64,000 bases of DNA from Maricaulaceae bacterium EIL42A08 (GTDB taxonomy: Bacteria; Pseudomonadota; Alphaproteobacteria; Caulobacterales; Maricaulaceae), in assembly GCA_024178355.1 (NCBI GenBank), contig JAMZNZ010000003.1, positions 328,527 through 392,526 of the forward strand. Reading direction: 5' to 3'. Below are positions 16,886 through 24,352 of the stretch, piece after piece. The stretch's first letter is position 1. Each line of letters begins with the position of its first letter. The position numbers were made by a program, and so were the translations under genes. The notes below the pieces were generated by a model. It ran no database searches. It was given only the letters and a program-made list of their open reading frames with translations, and was not told the DNA's origin.

Positions 16886-18730
16886 TCAGCGGTCGAACTC
16901 AAGGATTGTTACCGCCCGCGGTGCGGCGACGAGGGCGGCTTCCATATCAACCGGCTCACCGGTCATCACATCGGTTGCGTTCTCCTGGGTTCCAACGACC
17001 TCCAGATAAGCGCGGCGATTAAGCGAAACGGGCGCGTCGGTCTTGTTCACAAGAACGAGAACACCCTCATCGCGGAAGGTCCGGCCAAAGACATAGACGC
17101 TGTGGCCGTGATCCTCATCGGGCACGTAGTGGATCGAGTCGCCAAAGGCGGCGGCCATGCTGCCACTGCGCCATCGGGTCAGGGTGCGCGTGAAGTCTAG
17201 CATGTCGGACTGCTCAGCGCTCAAACCCTCGCGCGTGAAGACATTGACGCTGTCGCCTTCAAAGCCGCCGGGGAAGTCAGAGCGGATCTGGCCGTGGTCG
17301 CCGGGGTTTTCGTTCGTTGCCAGGATCTCGGTTCCATAGAGCACCTGCGGCGTGCCGCGTGTCGTCATGATCAGCGACAGGGCCATCTTCGTCAGCGCTA
17401 CATCTTCGCCGAGCTGGGTATGGATGCGGTCAAAATCGTGATTGTCGGCGAAGGTCATGAGAGCCTGAGGGTCAGCGTAGAGCCGGTCTGAACCCATAAA
17501 ATTGTAAAGCCGGGCCAGGCCGGTATCCCAGCTATCGTCTTCGGTTAGCGCATCGATCAACGTGTAGAGCAGCGGGAAGTCCATCAGGCTGCCTGGCCCT
17601 GCGTCCGGAACCGGATTGATGGGCCCTTCATGCTGGAAGCCGGCTGTCAGGATGGGATCAAGGCTCCACACCTCGCCCACCATCGACAGGTTTGGATACT
17701 CGGCCCGGATCGCGCGCGTGTAGTCGATCATGAAGTCGGGATCGGAAAACGCGTAGGTGTCGATGCGAAGCCCTGTAATGCCGACCGTCTCGATCCACCA
17801 GATCGTGTTCTGGATCAGATAGCGCGCCACATGGGGGTTGGTCTGATCCAGATCAGGCATGGTCGGCGCGAACCAGCCATCCTCGAAGGCGTCGCGGTCG
17901 GCCTGCGCTGCGTAGGGGTCATGAATGGTTGACTGGCGGTGGTTGGTGGAGCGGTAGCTGCCATTGAACCAGTCGCGCCCCGGCCGCTTGCGGTTGAGAG
18001 AGTGGCTCGAGCCAAAATGGTTCGGCACCACATCCATAATCATGCCGATGCTCGCTTGCCTCGCCGCACGCGACAGCGCGACATAGTCGTCCAGCGTGCC
18101 AAAGCGCGGATCGACGGCGTAGGAATCGGTGATGGCATAGCCGTGATAGCTATTGCGCTCTTCGGCGTTCTCCTGAACCGGGTTCAGCCAGAGCTGGGTG
18201 AACCCCATGTCGGCAATGTAGGGCAGGTGCTCGATCAGGCCGGCCAGGTCCCCGCCATGGCGACCGCCCGGGTCATCGCGGTTCAGGCCATCCACATAGC
18301 CGTCCACGGTGTCATTGGTCGCGTCACCATTTGCAAAGCGATCGGGCTGAACCAGGTAGACCACGTCATTGGGGCCGAAGCCGCTGCGATAGGGCGACCA
18401 GGGCTCGCGCTCCAGCAGCGGGTAGGGGATTTCCAGCGTGCTATCCTCGAACTCAAGGGTGAGGATAACTTCGCCAGCCTGCGCCTGATCGGTGATGGAT
18501 AAAGTGACCGCCAGATAGTCCTGGTCAGGAAACCGGGAAACCTGGTCGGTGTTCACCCCATCCTGGTCGGTGGACACTGAAGCCCCGTGAAGATCTGTCC
18601 CCCGGATCAGAAGCTCAACGGTCTGCTCCTCCATCCCCACCCACCAGTTCGGCGGATCGATCCGGTCAACCGACTGAGCCGTCGCGGGAGCTGAAAGGAC
18701 AAAGACAGTAAGCAGGGCAGTCAGGCGCAT
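16886..18730 (-). CDS. secreted alpha-amylase family glycoside hydrolase (GH13)
   Basis: A 614-residue GH13 enzyme with signal peptide (RLTALLTVFVLSAPATAQS). An N-terminal Ig-like domain of about 100 residues (IDPPNWWVGMEEQTVELLIRG) is like that of cyclomaltodextrinases. The TIM-barrel follows: MDVVPNHFG (region I), the nucleophile Asp in GLRIDTYAF (region II), the acid Glu in MVGEVWS (region III) and FADNHDFDR (region IV). It likely cleaves alpha-1,4-glucans or cyclodextrins in the periplasm or outside. The ATG at 18730 gives the cleanest signal peptide. There is no transporter or regulator next to it. Confidence 0.92.
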   Translation of the reverse strand: MRLTALLTVFVLSAPATAQSVDRIDPPNWWVGMEEQTVELLIRGTDLHGASVSTDQDGVNTDQVSRFPDQDYLAVTLSITDQAQAGEVILTLEFEDSTLEIPYPLLEREPWSPYRSGFGPNDVVYLVQPDRFANGDATNDTVDGYVDGLNRDDPGGRHGGDLAGLIEHLPYIADMGFTQLWLNPVQENAEERNSYHGYAITDSYAVDPRFGTLDDYVALSRAARQASIGMIMDVVPNHFGSSHSLNRKRPGRDWFNGSYRSTNHRQSTIHDPYAAQADRDAFEDGWFAPTMPDLDQTNPHVARYLIQNTIWWIETVGITGLRIDTYAFSDPDFMIDYTRAIRAEYPNLSMVGEVWSLDPILTAGFQHEGPINPVPDAGPGSLMDFPLLYTLIDALTEDDSWDTGLARLYNFMGSDRLYADPQALMTFADNHDFDRIHTQLGEDVALTKMALSLIMTTRGTPQVLYGTEILATNENPGDHGQIRSDFPGGFEGDSVNVFTREGLSAEQSDMLDFTRTLTRWRSGSMAAAFGDSIHYVPDEDHGHSVYVFGRTFRDEGVLVLVNKTDAPVSLNRRAYLEVVGTQENATDVMTGEPVDMEAALVAAPRAVTILEFDR

Positions 18731-18803
18731 GGCAAAGTCCAGATCGTTCAAAGGGCTAACAGACCCAGACTTTGCCGGTGCTCACGCGGTTCGACAAGCC
18801 AGG

Positions 18804-19571
18804 TCAGGCTTCAAGCGCGACTGTGTCGTGGGGCGTCTCCAGATTGTTTTGGTCTTTGTTTTCAAAGTGATCCAGAATGGCGAAGGTCAGCCCCGCTGTC
18901 ATATCGATGACCCAGTGAGCGATGATTGCGGGCCACAGCGAACCACCAACAAGCACGATTGCCGTCAGAAAGGCACCGGTCGGCAGGACCCGCGCCATGC
19001 CTGCTGGCCCTTGATAGGCATGGGGCAGCGTAAAGGCGATCACGCTGATGATGGCAGCGCCCCAAAGTGGCATCACCAGCGCAAGCGCTGCGATCAAAAC
19101 GCTCCTGAAAACAATCTCTTCTGTGATACCCGCTGTTGCCGACAAAGCCTGAAAACTCCAGGCTTCCTGCTTTGTTTCGGCGCGGACCATGCCCAGCTCA
19201 ACGCCGGCAAGCTGCTTGCGAACCGACTGGCGAGCTGCCGACGAGGCCAGCATCTGGCCAAGCTGCCATGCGCAATAGCCAAGCGCCAGAACCATCAGGC
19301 CCAGCGCCACCATTCCCCGCCAGCCGTCATGAAGCTGCGTAAAACCAATGTCTTGAAGCGGGCGACCGGACAGCATCCAGCCAAGGACGGCCACAATCGC
19401 CATCGTCCATAGCATGATCATCGCTTCGCGATACATGCTCAGACGTGCGCCGGGCTGGCCCTCACGCTTTTTTTGTCGGGCGTCGATGAGCGGCATTGCC
19501 GCTAGAAGCGCAGCAATAAAGCTCAAGGCTCCAATCAAGAACATATCGGGGGTGTTCATCCAGTCAGGCAT
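18804..19571 (-). CDS. CPBP family intramembrane metalloprotease
   Basis: A 255-residue membrane protein with about seven hydrophobic segments. Motif 1 is TEEIVFR (EExxxR), motif 2 the histidine in FTLPHAYQG and motif 3 the HWVID near the C-terminus: together the CAAX/CPBP (Abi) signature. Family members cleave prenylated or bacteriocin-type substrates; the bacterial role is often unknown. The start MPDWMNTPDM at 19571 is preferred; upstream codons run into the operator palindrome. It is divergent from the tetR-type gene, whose product is the obvious candidate regulator. Confidence 0.85.
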   Translation of the reverse strand: MPDWMNTPDMFLIGALSFIAALLAAMPLIDARQKKREGQPGARLSMYREAMIMLWTMAIVAVLGWMLSGRPLQDIGFTQLHDGWRGMVALGLMVLALGYCAWQLGQMLASSAARQSVRKQLAGVELGMVRAETKQEAWSFQALSATAGITEEIVFRSVLIAALALVMPLWGAAIISVIAFTLPHAYQGPAGMARVLPTGAFLTAIVLVGGSLWPAIIAHWVIDMTAGLTFAILDHFENKDQNNLETPHDTVALEA

Positions 19572-19637
19572 GCTAGCCTCCAAACCGAGTCGTCCTTGCG
19601 CCTTCAGGCAGGACATGAGAATGTGAAAGAAATACGC

Positions 19638-19655
19638 GAATGCGAATTCGCATTC
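19638..19655. promoter_or_regulatory. 18-bp perfect palindrome, probable TetR operator
   Basis: GAATGCGAATTCGCATTC is a perfect palindrome midway between the divergent CPBP protease and TetR-family genes. Its size and position match a TetR operator, so the regulator probably controls itself and the protease gene. Binding is inferred. Confidence 0.7.
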
Positions 19656-19721
19656 ACACAAATTGAAGTATGGGCCAGAGCCAATCGCTGGCACCGCTTT
19701 CTGTTGGAAGGTTTTGGTTCG

Positions 19722-20393
19722 ATGAATAGCGAGACTGGAGCTGAAAGCGAAAAGTCCGGTGAAATCAGGGCGTCACAGGATCGCTCTCGGCGTACACGCG
19801 AAAAGCTGGTCGCAGGCTTCGAGGCGCTCTTACGAGAAAAAGACTTTGAGGCCATCACAATGGCCGAGTTGGCTGAGCGTTCAGGCGTCGCGGTGGGTAC
19901 TGTCTATCGCCGCTTTGCCAACAAGGAGGCGCTGATCCCGGTGATCTTTGAGGTCTATATCTCAATGCTGGAGGCTCAGAGCGCCGATACCGCTCAGCAT
20001 CTCGCGATGGCCGATGACGACACGCTCTGGACTGCGACGGAAAAGCTTTGCCAGGCGGCCTGGGGTGTTTTGGAGCGTGAGCCCCAACTCATTCGGACAG
20101 CTCATCTCTACGCGCGCCTGCGTCCGGATCTGGTGGGGCAGGACTGGCAGAACATCATTGACGCATCGGTCAGCCAGTTCAAAGCCCTGATCGAGCAATT
20201 TCAGGACGAGGTTCAGCGCCCGGATGCTGATGCTGCGGCGCGTATGATTTTCTATCTTCTCAATACCATCATGGTGGAACGTGGACTGTACGGGAAGACC
20301 GGCGCTGCTGCCGCCCTCACCACCGACGCTGAGGCCTTTATTGAGGAGTGCGCCACGGCGATCTACGGCTATCTGACGGTGGGTGAGGCCTAG
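19722..20393 (+). CDS. TetR/AcrR family transcriptional regulator
   Basis: A 223-residue regulator. The helix-turn-helix is ITMAELAERSGVAVGTVYRR followed by FANKEALI, at about residues 48-75, preceded by RTREKLVAGFEALLREKDF; the rest is the divergent all-helical ligand domain. The ATG at 19722 is used (GGAAG about 12 bases upstream). The likely target is the 18-bp palindrome 66 bases before its start. The 3' end overlaps that of the acyl-CoA dehydrogenase gene in CTAG, so the effector could be an acyl compound, but this is only a neighbour inference. Confidence 0.9.
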   Translation: MNSETGAESEKSGEIRASQDRSRRTREKLVAGFEALLREKDFEAITMAELAERSGVAVGTVYRRFANKEALIPVIFEVYISMLEAQSADTAQHLAMADDDTLWTATEKLCQAAWGVLEREPQLIRTAHLYARLRPDLVGQDWQNIIDASVSQFKALIEQFQDEVQRPDADAAARMIFYLLNTIMVERGLYGKTGAAAALTTDAEAFIEECATAIYGYLTVGEA

Positions 20394-21562
20394 AGCCCCA
20401 TCTGTTTTACGGCCAGATCACGCATGATCTCTTCTGAGCCGCCGCCAATGGCCATGACCTTCACCTCGCGATAGATGCGCTCCACCGCACAGCCGCGCAG
20501 ATAGCCTGCGCCGCCAAGGATCTGCATGGCTTCATTGGCGCAGAACTCAGCCGTTTTCGAAGCGAGCACCTTTACCTTGGCGAGTTCGGCCGCGGGCATC
20601 GGAGCGCCTTTGTCGCGGGCGTCATTGATGCGCCAGGCAATCATTTGGAGATAGGAATCAAGTGCATCGATCCGGGAACTCATGTCTGCGATCTTGTGAC
20701 GAATGGCCTGGTGTTTGATCAGAGGCTTGCCGAAGGTTTCACGCTGCTGAGCGTAGGCAATTGCGTCGTCAAGACAGCGCCTTGCCATCCCCAGGCAGCC
20801 CGCCGAAAGGCTAAAGCGCTCATGATTGAAATTGTCCATGATGGCCAGAAGGCAGACCCCCTCCTGACCCAGTTGACCGGATGCCGGAGCCCGGCACTGA
20901 TCAAAATGCAGGGTCGCTGTGTCTGACGCCCACCATCCCATCTTTTTGCGAATTGAAATTCGCGTAAAGCCGGGTGCATCGGCCGGAACAAGAAATAGCG
21001 AGACACCGCCAAAGCCCTCACCGCCGGTGCGGGCCCCGACCACATACCAACTTGCTTTCATGCCGCCGGTGATGAAGGTCTTCTCACCGCTAATCAGCCA
21101 GTCATCACCATCGCGAACAGCTTTGGTTTTGAGCCGTGACAGGTCTGAACCGCCAGAGGGTTCGGTCATGGCGAGTGCGCCACCGACCTTGCCCGATACA
21201 ATTTCGGTCAAGACCTCGCGCTTTTGATCTTCGCTGGCCAGCTGCTGGATGGGGCCGGTCATAATGCCACGTGAAAACAGCGATGCGTTGACGCCGCCGA
21301 TACCGGCATAGCCCATAGCAGTGCCGCAATCGAAGCGCATCAGGGCATCATCAAAGCCCAGCCCGCCATAGGCTTCATCAATCCCAAAGCCGAACAACCC
21401 CAGCGCGCCAGCCTTTTCGTGCAGCGCCCAGGGAAAGTCACCCGCCTCATCCCAGTCATTGGCATGAGGTGCGATTTCGGTGTCGATAAAGCGCTGGACG
21501 GTGTCGCGAAAGCTGGCGCGTTCCGGTGTGTCGAAGGGGCGAGCGGGGGGCGTGGTACGCAT
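20390..21562 (-). CDS. acyl-CoA dehydrogenase
   Basis: A 390-residue FAD enzyme that introduces a trans-2 double bond into acyl-CoA. Visible: FGFGIDEAYGGLGFDD, ALAMTEPSGGSDLSRLKT with DWLISGEKTFITGG (flavin and substrate binding), YAQQRETFGKPLIKHQ and QILGGAGYLRG followed by VERIYREVKVMAIGGGSEEI at the C-terminus. The group is the general medium/long-chain family rather than a proven specific type. Converges on tetR with overlapping stops. No other beta-oxidation gene is in the window. Confidence 0.92.
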   Translation of the reverse strand: MRTTPPARPFDTPERASFRDTVQRFIDTEIAPHANDWDEAGDFPWALHEKAGALGLFGFGIDEAYGGLGFDDALMRFDCGTAMGYAGIGGVNASLFSRGIMTGPIQQLASEDQKREVLTEIVSGKVGGALAMTEPSGGSDLSRLKTKAVRDGDDWLISGEKTFITGGMKASWYVVGARTGGEGFGGVSLFLVPADAPGFTRISIRKKMGWWASDTATLHFDQCRAPASGQLGQEGVCLLAIMDNFNHERFSLSAGCLGMARRCLDDAIAYAQQRETFGKPLIKHQAIRHKIADMSSRIDALDSYLQMIAWRINDARDKGAPMPAAELAKVKVLASKTAEFCANEAMQILGGAGYLRGCAVERIYREVKVMAIGGGSEEIMRDLAVKQMGL

Positions 21563-21615
21563 GGGCTTCGTCTCCAGTGTGTGGAGGTCTAGCCTAACCC
21601 GTTCGCGATAAAGAA

Positions 21616-21647
21616 AAAGCGCCCGCTGAAGGATCAGCGAGCGCTTT
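21616..21647 (-). terminator. rho-independent terminator of rplS
   Basis: AAAGCGCCCGCTGA (21616-21629) and TCAGCGAGCGCTTT (21634-21647) pair with one mismatch. Read on the minus strand the stem is followed by a T-rich run (complement of AAGAAAAA). It ends the trmD-rplS transcript. Confidence 0.9.
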
Positions 21648-21675
21648 AAAAGTCTTCTTGAAGAAAGCCGTACGC

Positions 21676-22086
21676 TTACGCGTCGGTCTTCTTCTTGCCC
21701 TTGGCCGGACGCGCTTCGATGCCGCGACCGGTGGTGCGCTCTGCGATACGCGCGGACTTACCGCGGCGATCACGCAGATAGTAAAGCTTGGCGCGACGGA
21801 CCTTACCTTTCCGCTTGACTTCGATCTTGTCGATCAGCGGGGAGTGGACCGGCCAGACACGCTCGACGCCTTCGCCGAAGCTGATCTTGCGCACGGTGAA
21901 ATTCTCGTTCAGGCCGCCGCCGGAGCGGGCAATGCACACGCCTTCAAAGCGCTGAATACGCTGGCGGTTGCCTTCGCGGATCCAGACGTGAACGGTCAGC
22001 GTGTCACCGGCCGAGAAGTCCGGGATTTCCTTGTCGCCCAGAACGCGGGCGGCTTCTTCCTGCTCGAGCTGTTGAATCAGGTTCAT
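21676..22086 (-). CDS. rplS: 50S ribosomal protein L19
   Basis: A 136-residue ribosomal protein located at the 30S-50S interface. The sequence [59 protein letters not shown] and [20 protein letters not shown] is diagnostic. The start ATG overlaps the stop of trmD in ATGA, and a strong terminator follows. Confidence 0.98.
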   Translation of the reverse strand: MNLIQQLEQEEAARVLGDKEIPDFSAGDTLTVHVWIREGNRQRIQRFEGVCIARSGGGLNENFTVRKISFGEGVERVWPVHSPLIDKIEVKRKGKVRRAKLYYLRDRRGKSARIAERTTGRGIEARPAKGKKKTDA

Positions 22087-22799
22087 GGCTCTTCTCCTTG
22101 GCGTCGCTGATATCTCTGCCAGAGATCAGGGCGACGCTGACGTGTTATCTCTTCGGCCTGTTCTTCTCGCCATCGCGCGATCCGGCCATGATCACCCGAC
22201 AGCAACACTTCAGGGATTTCCCGATCCTCCCAGACCCGCGGGCGGGTGTAGTGAGGATATTCGAGTAAATCGCCCTCGAAACTTTCGTCTTCGGTGGATG
22301 CGATCTTGCCCAGAACCCCGGGGATCAGGCGCACACAGGCCTCAATGAGGACCAGGGCAGCTGCTTCTCCACCGGCGAGCACAGCGTCACCGACGCTTAC
22401 CTCCACCATGTCGCGCGCTTCAATGACCCGTTGGTCGAGCCCTTCGAAGCGGCCACAAAACACAATAATGCCCGGACCGTCCGCCCACTCCCTGACCATC
22501 GCCTGGGACAGCGGCCGACCGCGCGGCGTCAGATGGATCAACGGTCGTGAACGCCTGTCCACACTGTCGATCGCGTCCGCAGCGACATCGGGGCGCAGCA
22601 CCATTCCTGGGCCGCCGCCAGCCGGCGTGTCGTCAACGGAGGCGTGCTTATGACGGGAAAAAGACCGAATGTCCACCGTTTCTAGCGCCCAGAGTCCGTT
22701 CTCTTGCGCAGTTTTCAGCAGTGAAACCCCCAAAGGCCCCGGAAATGCATCCGGAAACAGGGTCAAAGCCGTTGCGATAAAGGGCGGTGCTTGGGTCAT
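22083..22799 (-). CDS. trmD: tRNA (guanine-N1-)-methyltransferase
   Basis: A 238-residue SPOUT (knotted) methyltransferase that forms m1G37 in tRNAs and prevents frameshifting. Seen: [36 protein letters not shown], the [17 protein letters not shown] loop, [34 protein letters not shown] and EYPHYTRP. The start MTQAPPFIA at 22799 is chosen; an in-frame extension to 22883 is not conserved. Co-translated with rplS. Confidence 0.96.
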   Translation of the reverse strand: MTQAPPFIATALTLFPDAFPGPLGVSLLKTAQENGLWALETVDIRSFSRHKHASVDDTPAGGGPGMVLRPDVAADAIDSVDRRSRPLIHLTPRGRPLSQAMVREWADGPGIIVFCGRFEGLDQRVIEARDMVEVSVGDAVLAGGEAAALVLIEACVRLIPGVLGKIASTEDESFEGDLLEYPHYTRPRVWEDREIPEVLLSGDHGRIARWREEQAEEITRQRRPDLWQRYQRRQGEEP

Positions 22800-22946
22800 G
22801 GCGCGCGGGTTTAGGCGCGATGGGCAAGGGTGGCAAGGGGTAAGCCGAAGGCCTGAGGGAACTTGTCGGGTACAGATTGCCAATCTGGCACCACTGCGCC
22901 GCCGACGACTTCAAACCGATTACCAGACCGAGGGCGAGCATTACGC

Positions 22947-23576
22947 TTATTGCTCGCACATATTTGGTAAAGCTTGAGGGTCCGGCATGGCTCCACCGCC
23001 GCCCCACCTGTTCCCAGTGAAATGGTCATGGATGCTCACTTCGCTCACAAAACGCTGATCGAGGCAGTAGCGCCTCTCTGCAGGGAGTAAGCGCGTGTTG
23101 GAGAGCGACTCCAGCAGGCGATTCTCCATGCTTGTTTTGAAAACCGGGCTTGGGTTGTCAGAGGCGCAATGGGCTTTTGGGGCTTCCGGAACACCTGCAG
23201 CATCCGGCGACAATGAGGCTGAGCAAACCATCCATCGTGCCAGAACGGTATCGGTGACCGGGACCGAATAGCCGCGCTCAATCATCACCTGGCCAAGCTC
23301 GGGCTGCCAACGTCGGTCCACATAAGCAAAGCTCGCCTGATCCGCGACCGCATACCGGACCTCGCGAATACTTAACTCAAGATTCTCATAATCGATCGCT
23401 GCCAGCGCGGCATCGGCGACTTCCTGGAGACCTTCAGCATCTGGCACATCGTTTGGGCATCTTGCCGTGAGGCCTGTCGGAGCGCGGCGCTGCCATCGTC
23501 GTCCTTCTGGCTCTATGGCGCACATTGCGACCGGCTCTGATGTGAAAAGAGTGCCCGCCAGGATTAGCTCAAGCAT
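22947..23576 (-). CDS. exported protein of unknown function
   Basis: A 209-residue frame inserted between rimM and trmD. The N-terminus MLELILAGTLFTSEPVAM looks like a weak signal peptide, though a start at 23618 is possible and no clear ribosome binding site marks either. The body has repeated elements IREVRYAVADQASFAYVDRR, PVTDTVLARWMVCSAS and RRYCLDQRFVSEVSI, with four to five cysteines, suggesting a disulfide-bearing periplasmic protein. I do not recognise the family. Its presence in a conserved ribosomal operon is odd; base composition is slightly less GC-rich than its neighbours. Confidence 0.6.
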   Translation of the reverse strand: MLELILAGTLFTSEPVAMCAIEPEGRRWQRRAPTGLTARCPNDVPDAEGLQEVADAALAAIDYENLELSIREVRYAVADQASFAYVDRRWQPELGQVMIERGYSVPVTDTVLARWMVCSASLSPDAAGVPEAPKAHCASDNPSPVFKTSMENRLLESLSNTRLLPAERRYCLDQRFVSEVSIHDHFTGNRWGGGGAMPDPQALPNMCEQ

Positions 23577-23780
23577 ATCAGACGCACTCAAGCCCCAGAC
23601 CGTGTGTCGGACGTCCATCGTCCGGCGCAGTCACGCTGATCTTTTCCGATATGGTAGTGGTCACGACGTGCTCCTCTGTGGCCATCGTTCTCGCGCCTGC
23701 ACCCTTTAACAATTCAAGCGGTGAACCCTCACCCGTTACTCGAAGGAGGCCACATCCCAAACATGAAGTCCAGATGGTGA

Positions 23781-24326
23781 TCAGGGCATGTTGCCGAGCC
23801 CCTTTTCCTCCTCCGCCTGCGTTTCGTCGCCTTCCAGTGGCGGATCTGCGACGAGCTTGCCGGCCTTGATATCGACGTGCGGGACGGCCGCCTTGGTGAA
23901 GGGGATGAAGCTGATTCCATCCGGGCCTGTGATCTCCAGTAGGTCGCCGGCGCCGAAGTCCTGTACCGCCTTGACCGTGCCAAGCGGCTCGCCCTCAAGG
24001 TTTTCTACCGTCAGGCCAATGAGGTCGGCATAGTAGAACTCGTCTTCATCCGGTTCGGGCAGCGCCGCGCGAGGCGCGTGCAGTAGCTTGCCCTTCATCG
24101 CCTGCATCTCTTCGCGGGTATGGCGCTCCTTAAACCACATGATGGCAAGACCATTGGGACCCGGCTTGGACCCGGCCGGGGTGAGAAACACCTCACCCTT
24201 TTCATCCAGGAAGGGGCCATAGGCGGTGAGCTGAGTCGGATCGCCAAAGGGCTTTACCTTCGCATCGCCGCGTACACCGTGAGCTCCGGCAATGGCTCCA
24301 ATAACGACTAGATCGGGTTTGGTCAT
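23781..24326 (-). CDS. rimM: 16S rRNA processing protein RimM
   Basis: A 181-residue 30S-maturation factor that binds ribosomal protein S19. It has the RimM N-terminal barrel (VVIGAIAGAHGVRGDAKVKP) and a C-terminal PRC-barrel (FYYADLIGLTVENLEGEPLG and FIPFTKAAVPHVDI). An acidic tail ends the protein. The gene begins 26 bases after polA on the same strand. Its usual upstream partner rpsP is missing here. Confidence 0.95.
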   Translation of the reverse strand: MTKPDLVVIGAIAGAHGVRGDAKVKPFGDPTQLTAYGPFLDEKGEVFLTPAGSKPGPNGLAIMWFKERHTREEMQAMKGKLLHAPRAALPEPDEDEFYYADLIGLTVENLEGEPLGTVKAVQDFGAGDLLEITGPDGISFIPFTKAAVPHVDIKAGKLVADPPLEGDETQAEEEKGLGNMP

Positions 24327-24352
24327 GGCTGCGAAATCTCTTCAATGCGGCG

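Noticed and set aside
23578-23685. 35-codon minus-strand frame starting MATEEHVVTT
   Set aside because: No ribosome binding site, no hydrophobic or known motif, and it overlaps possible starts of the next gene.
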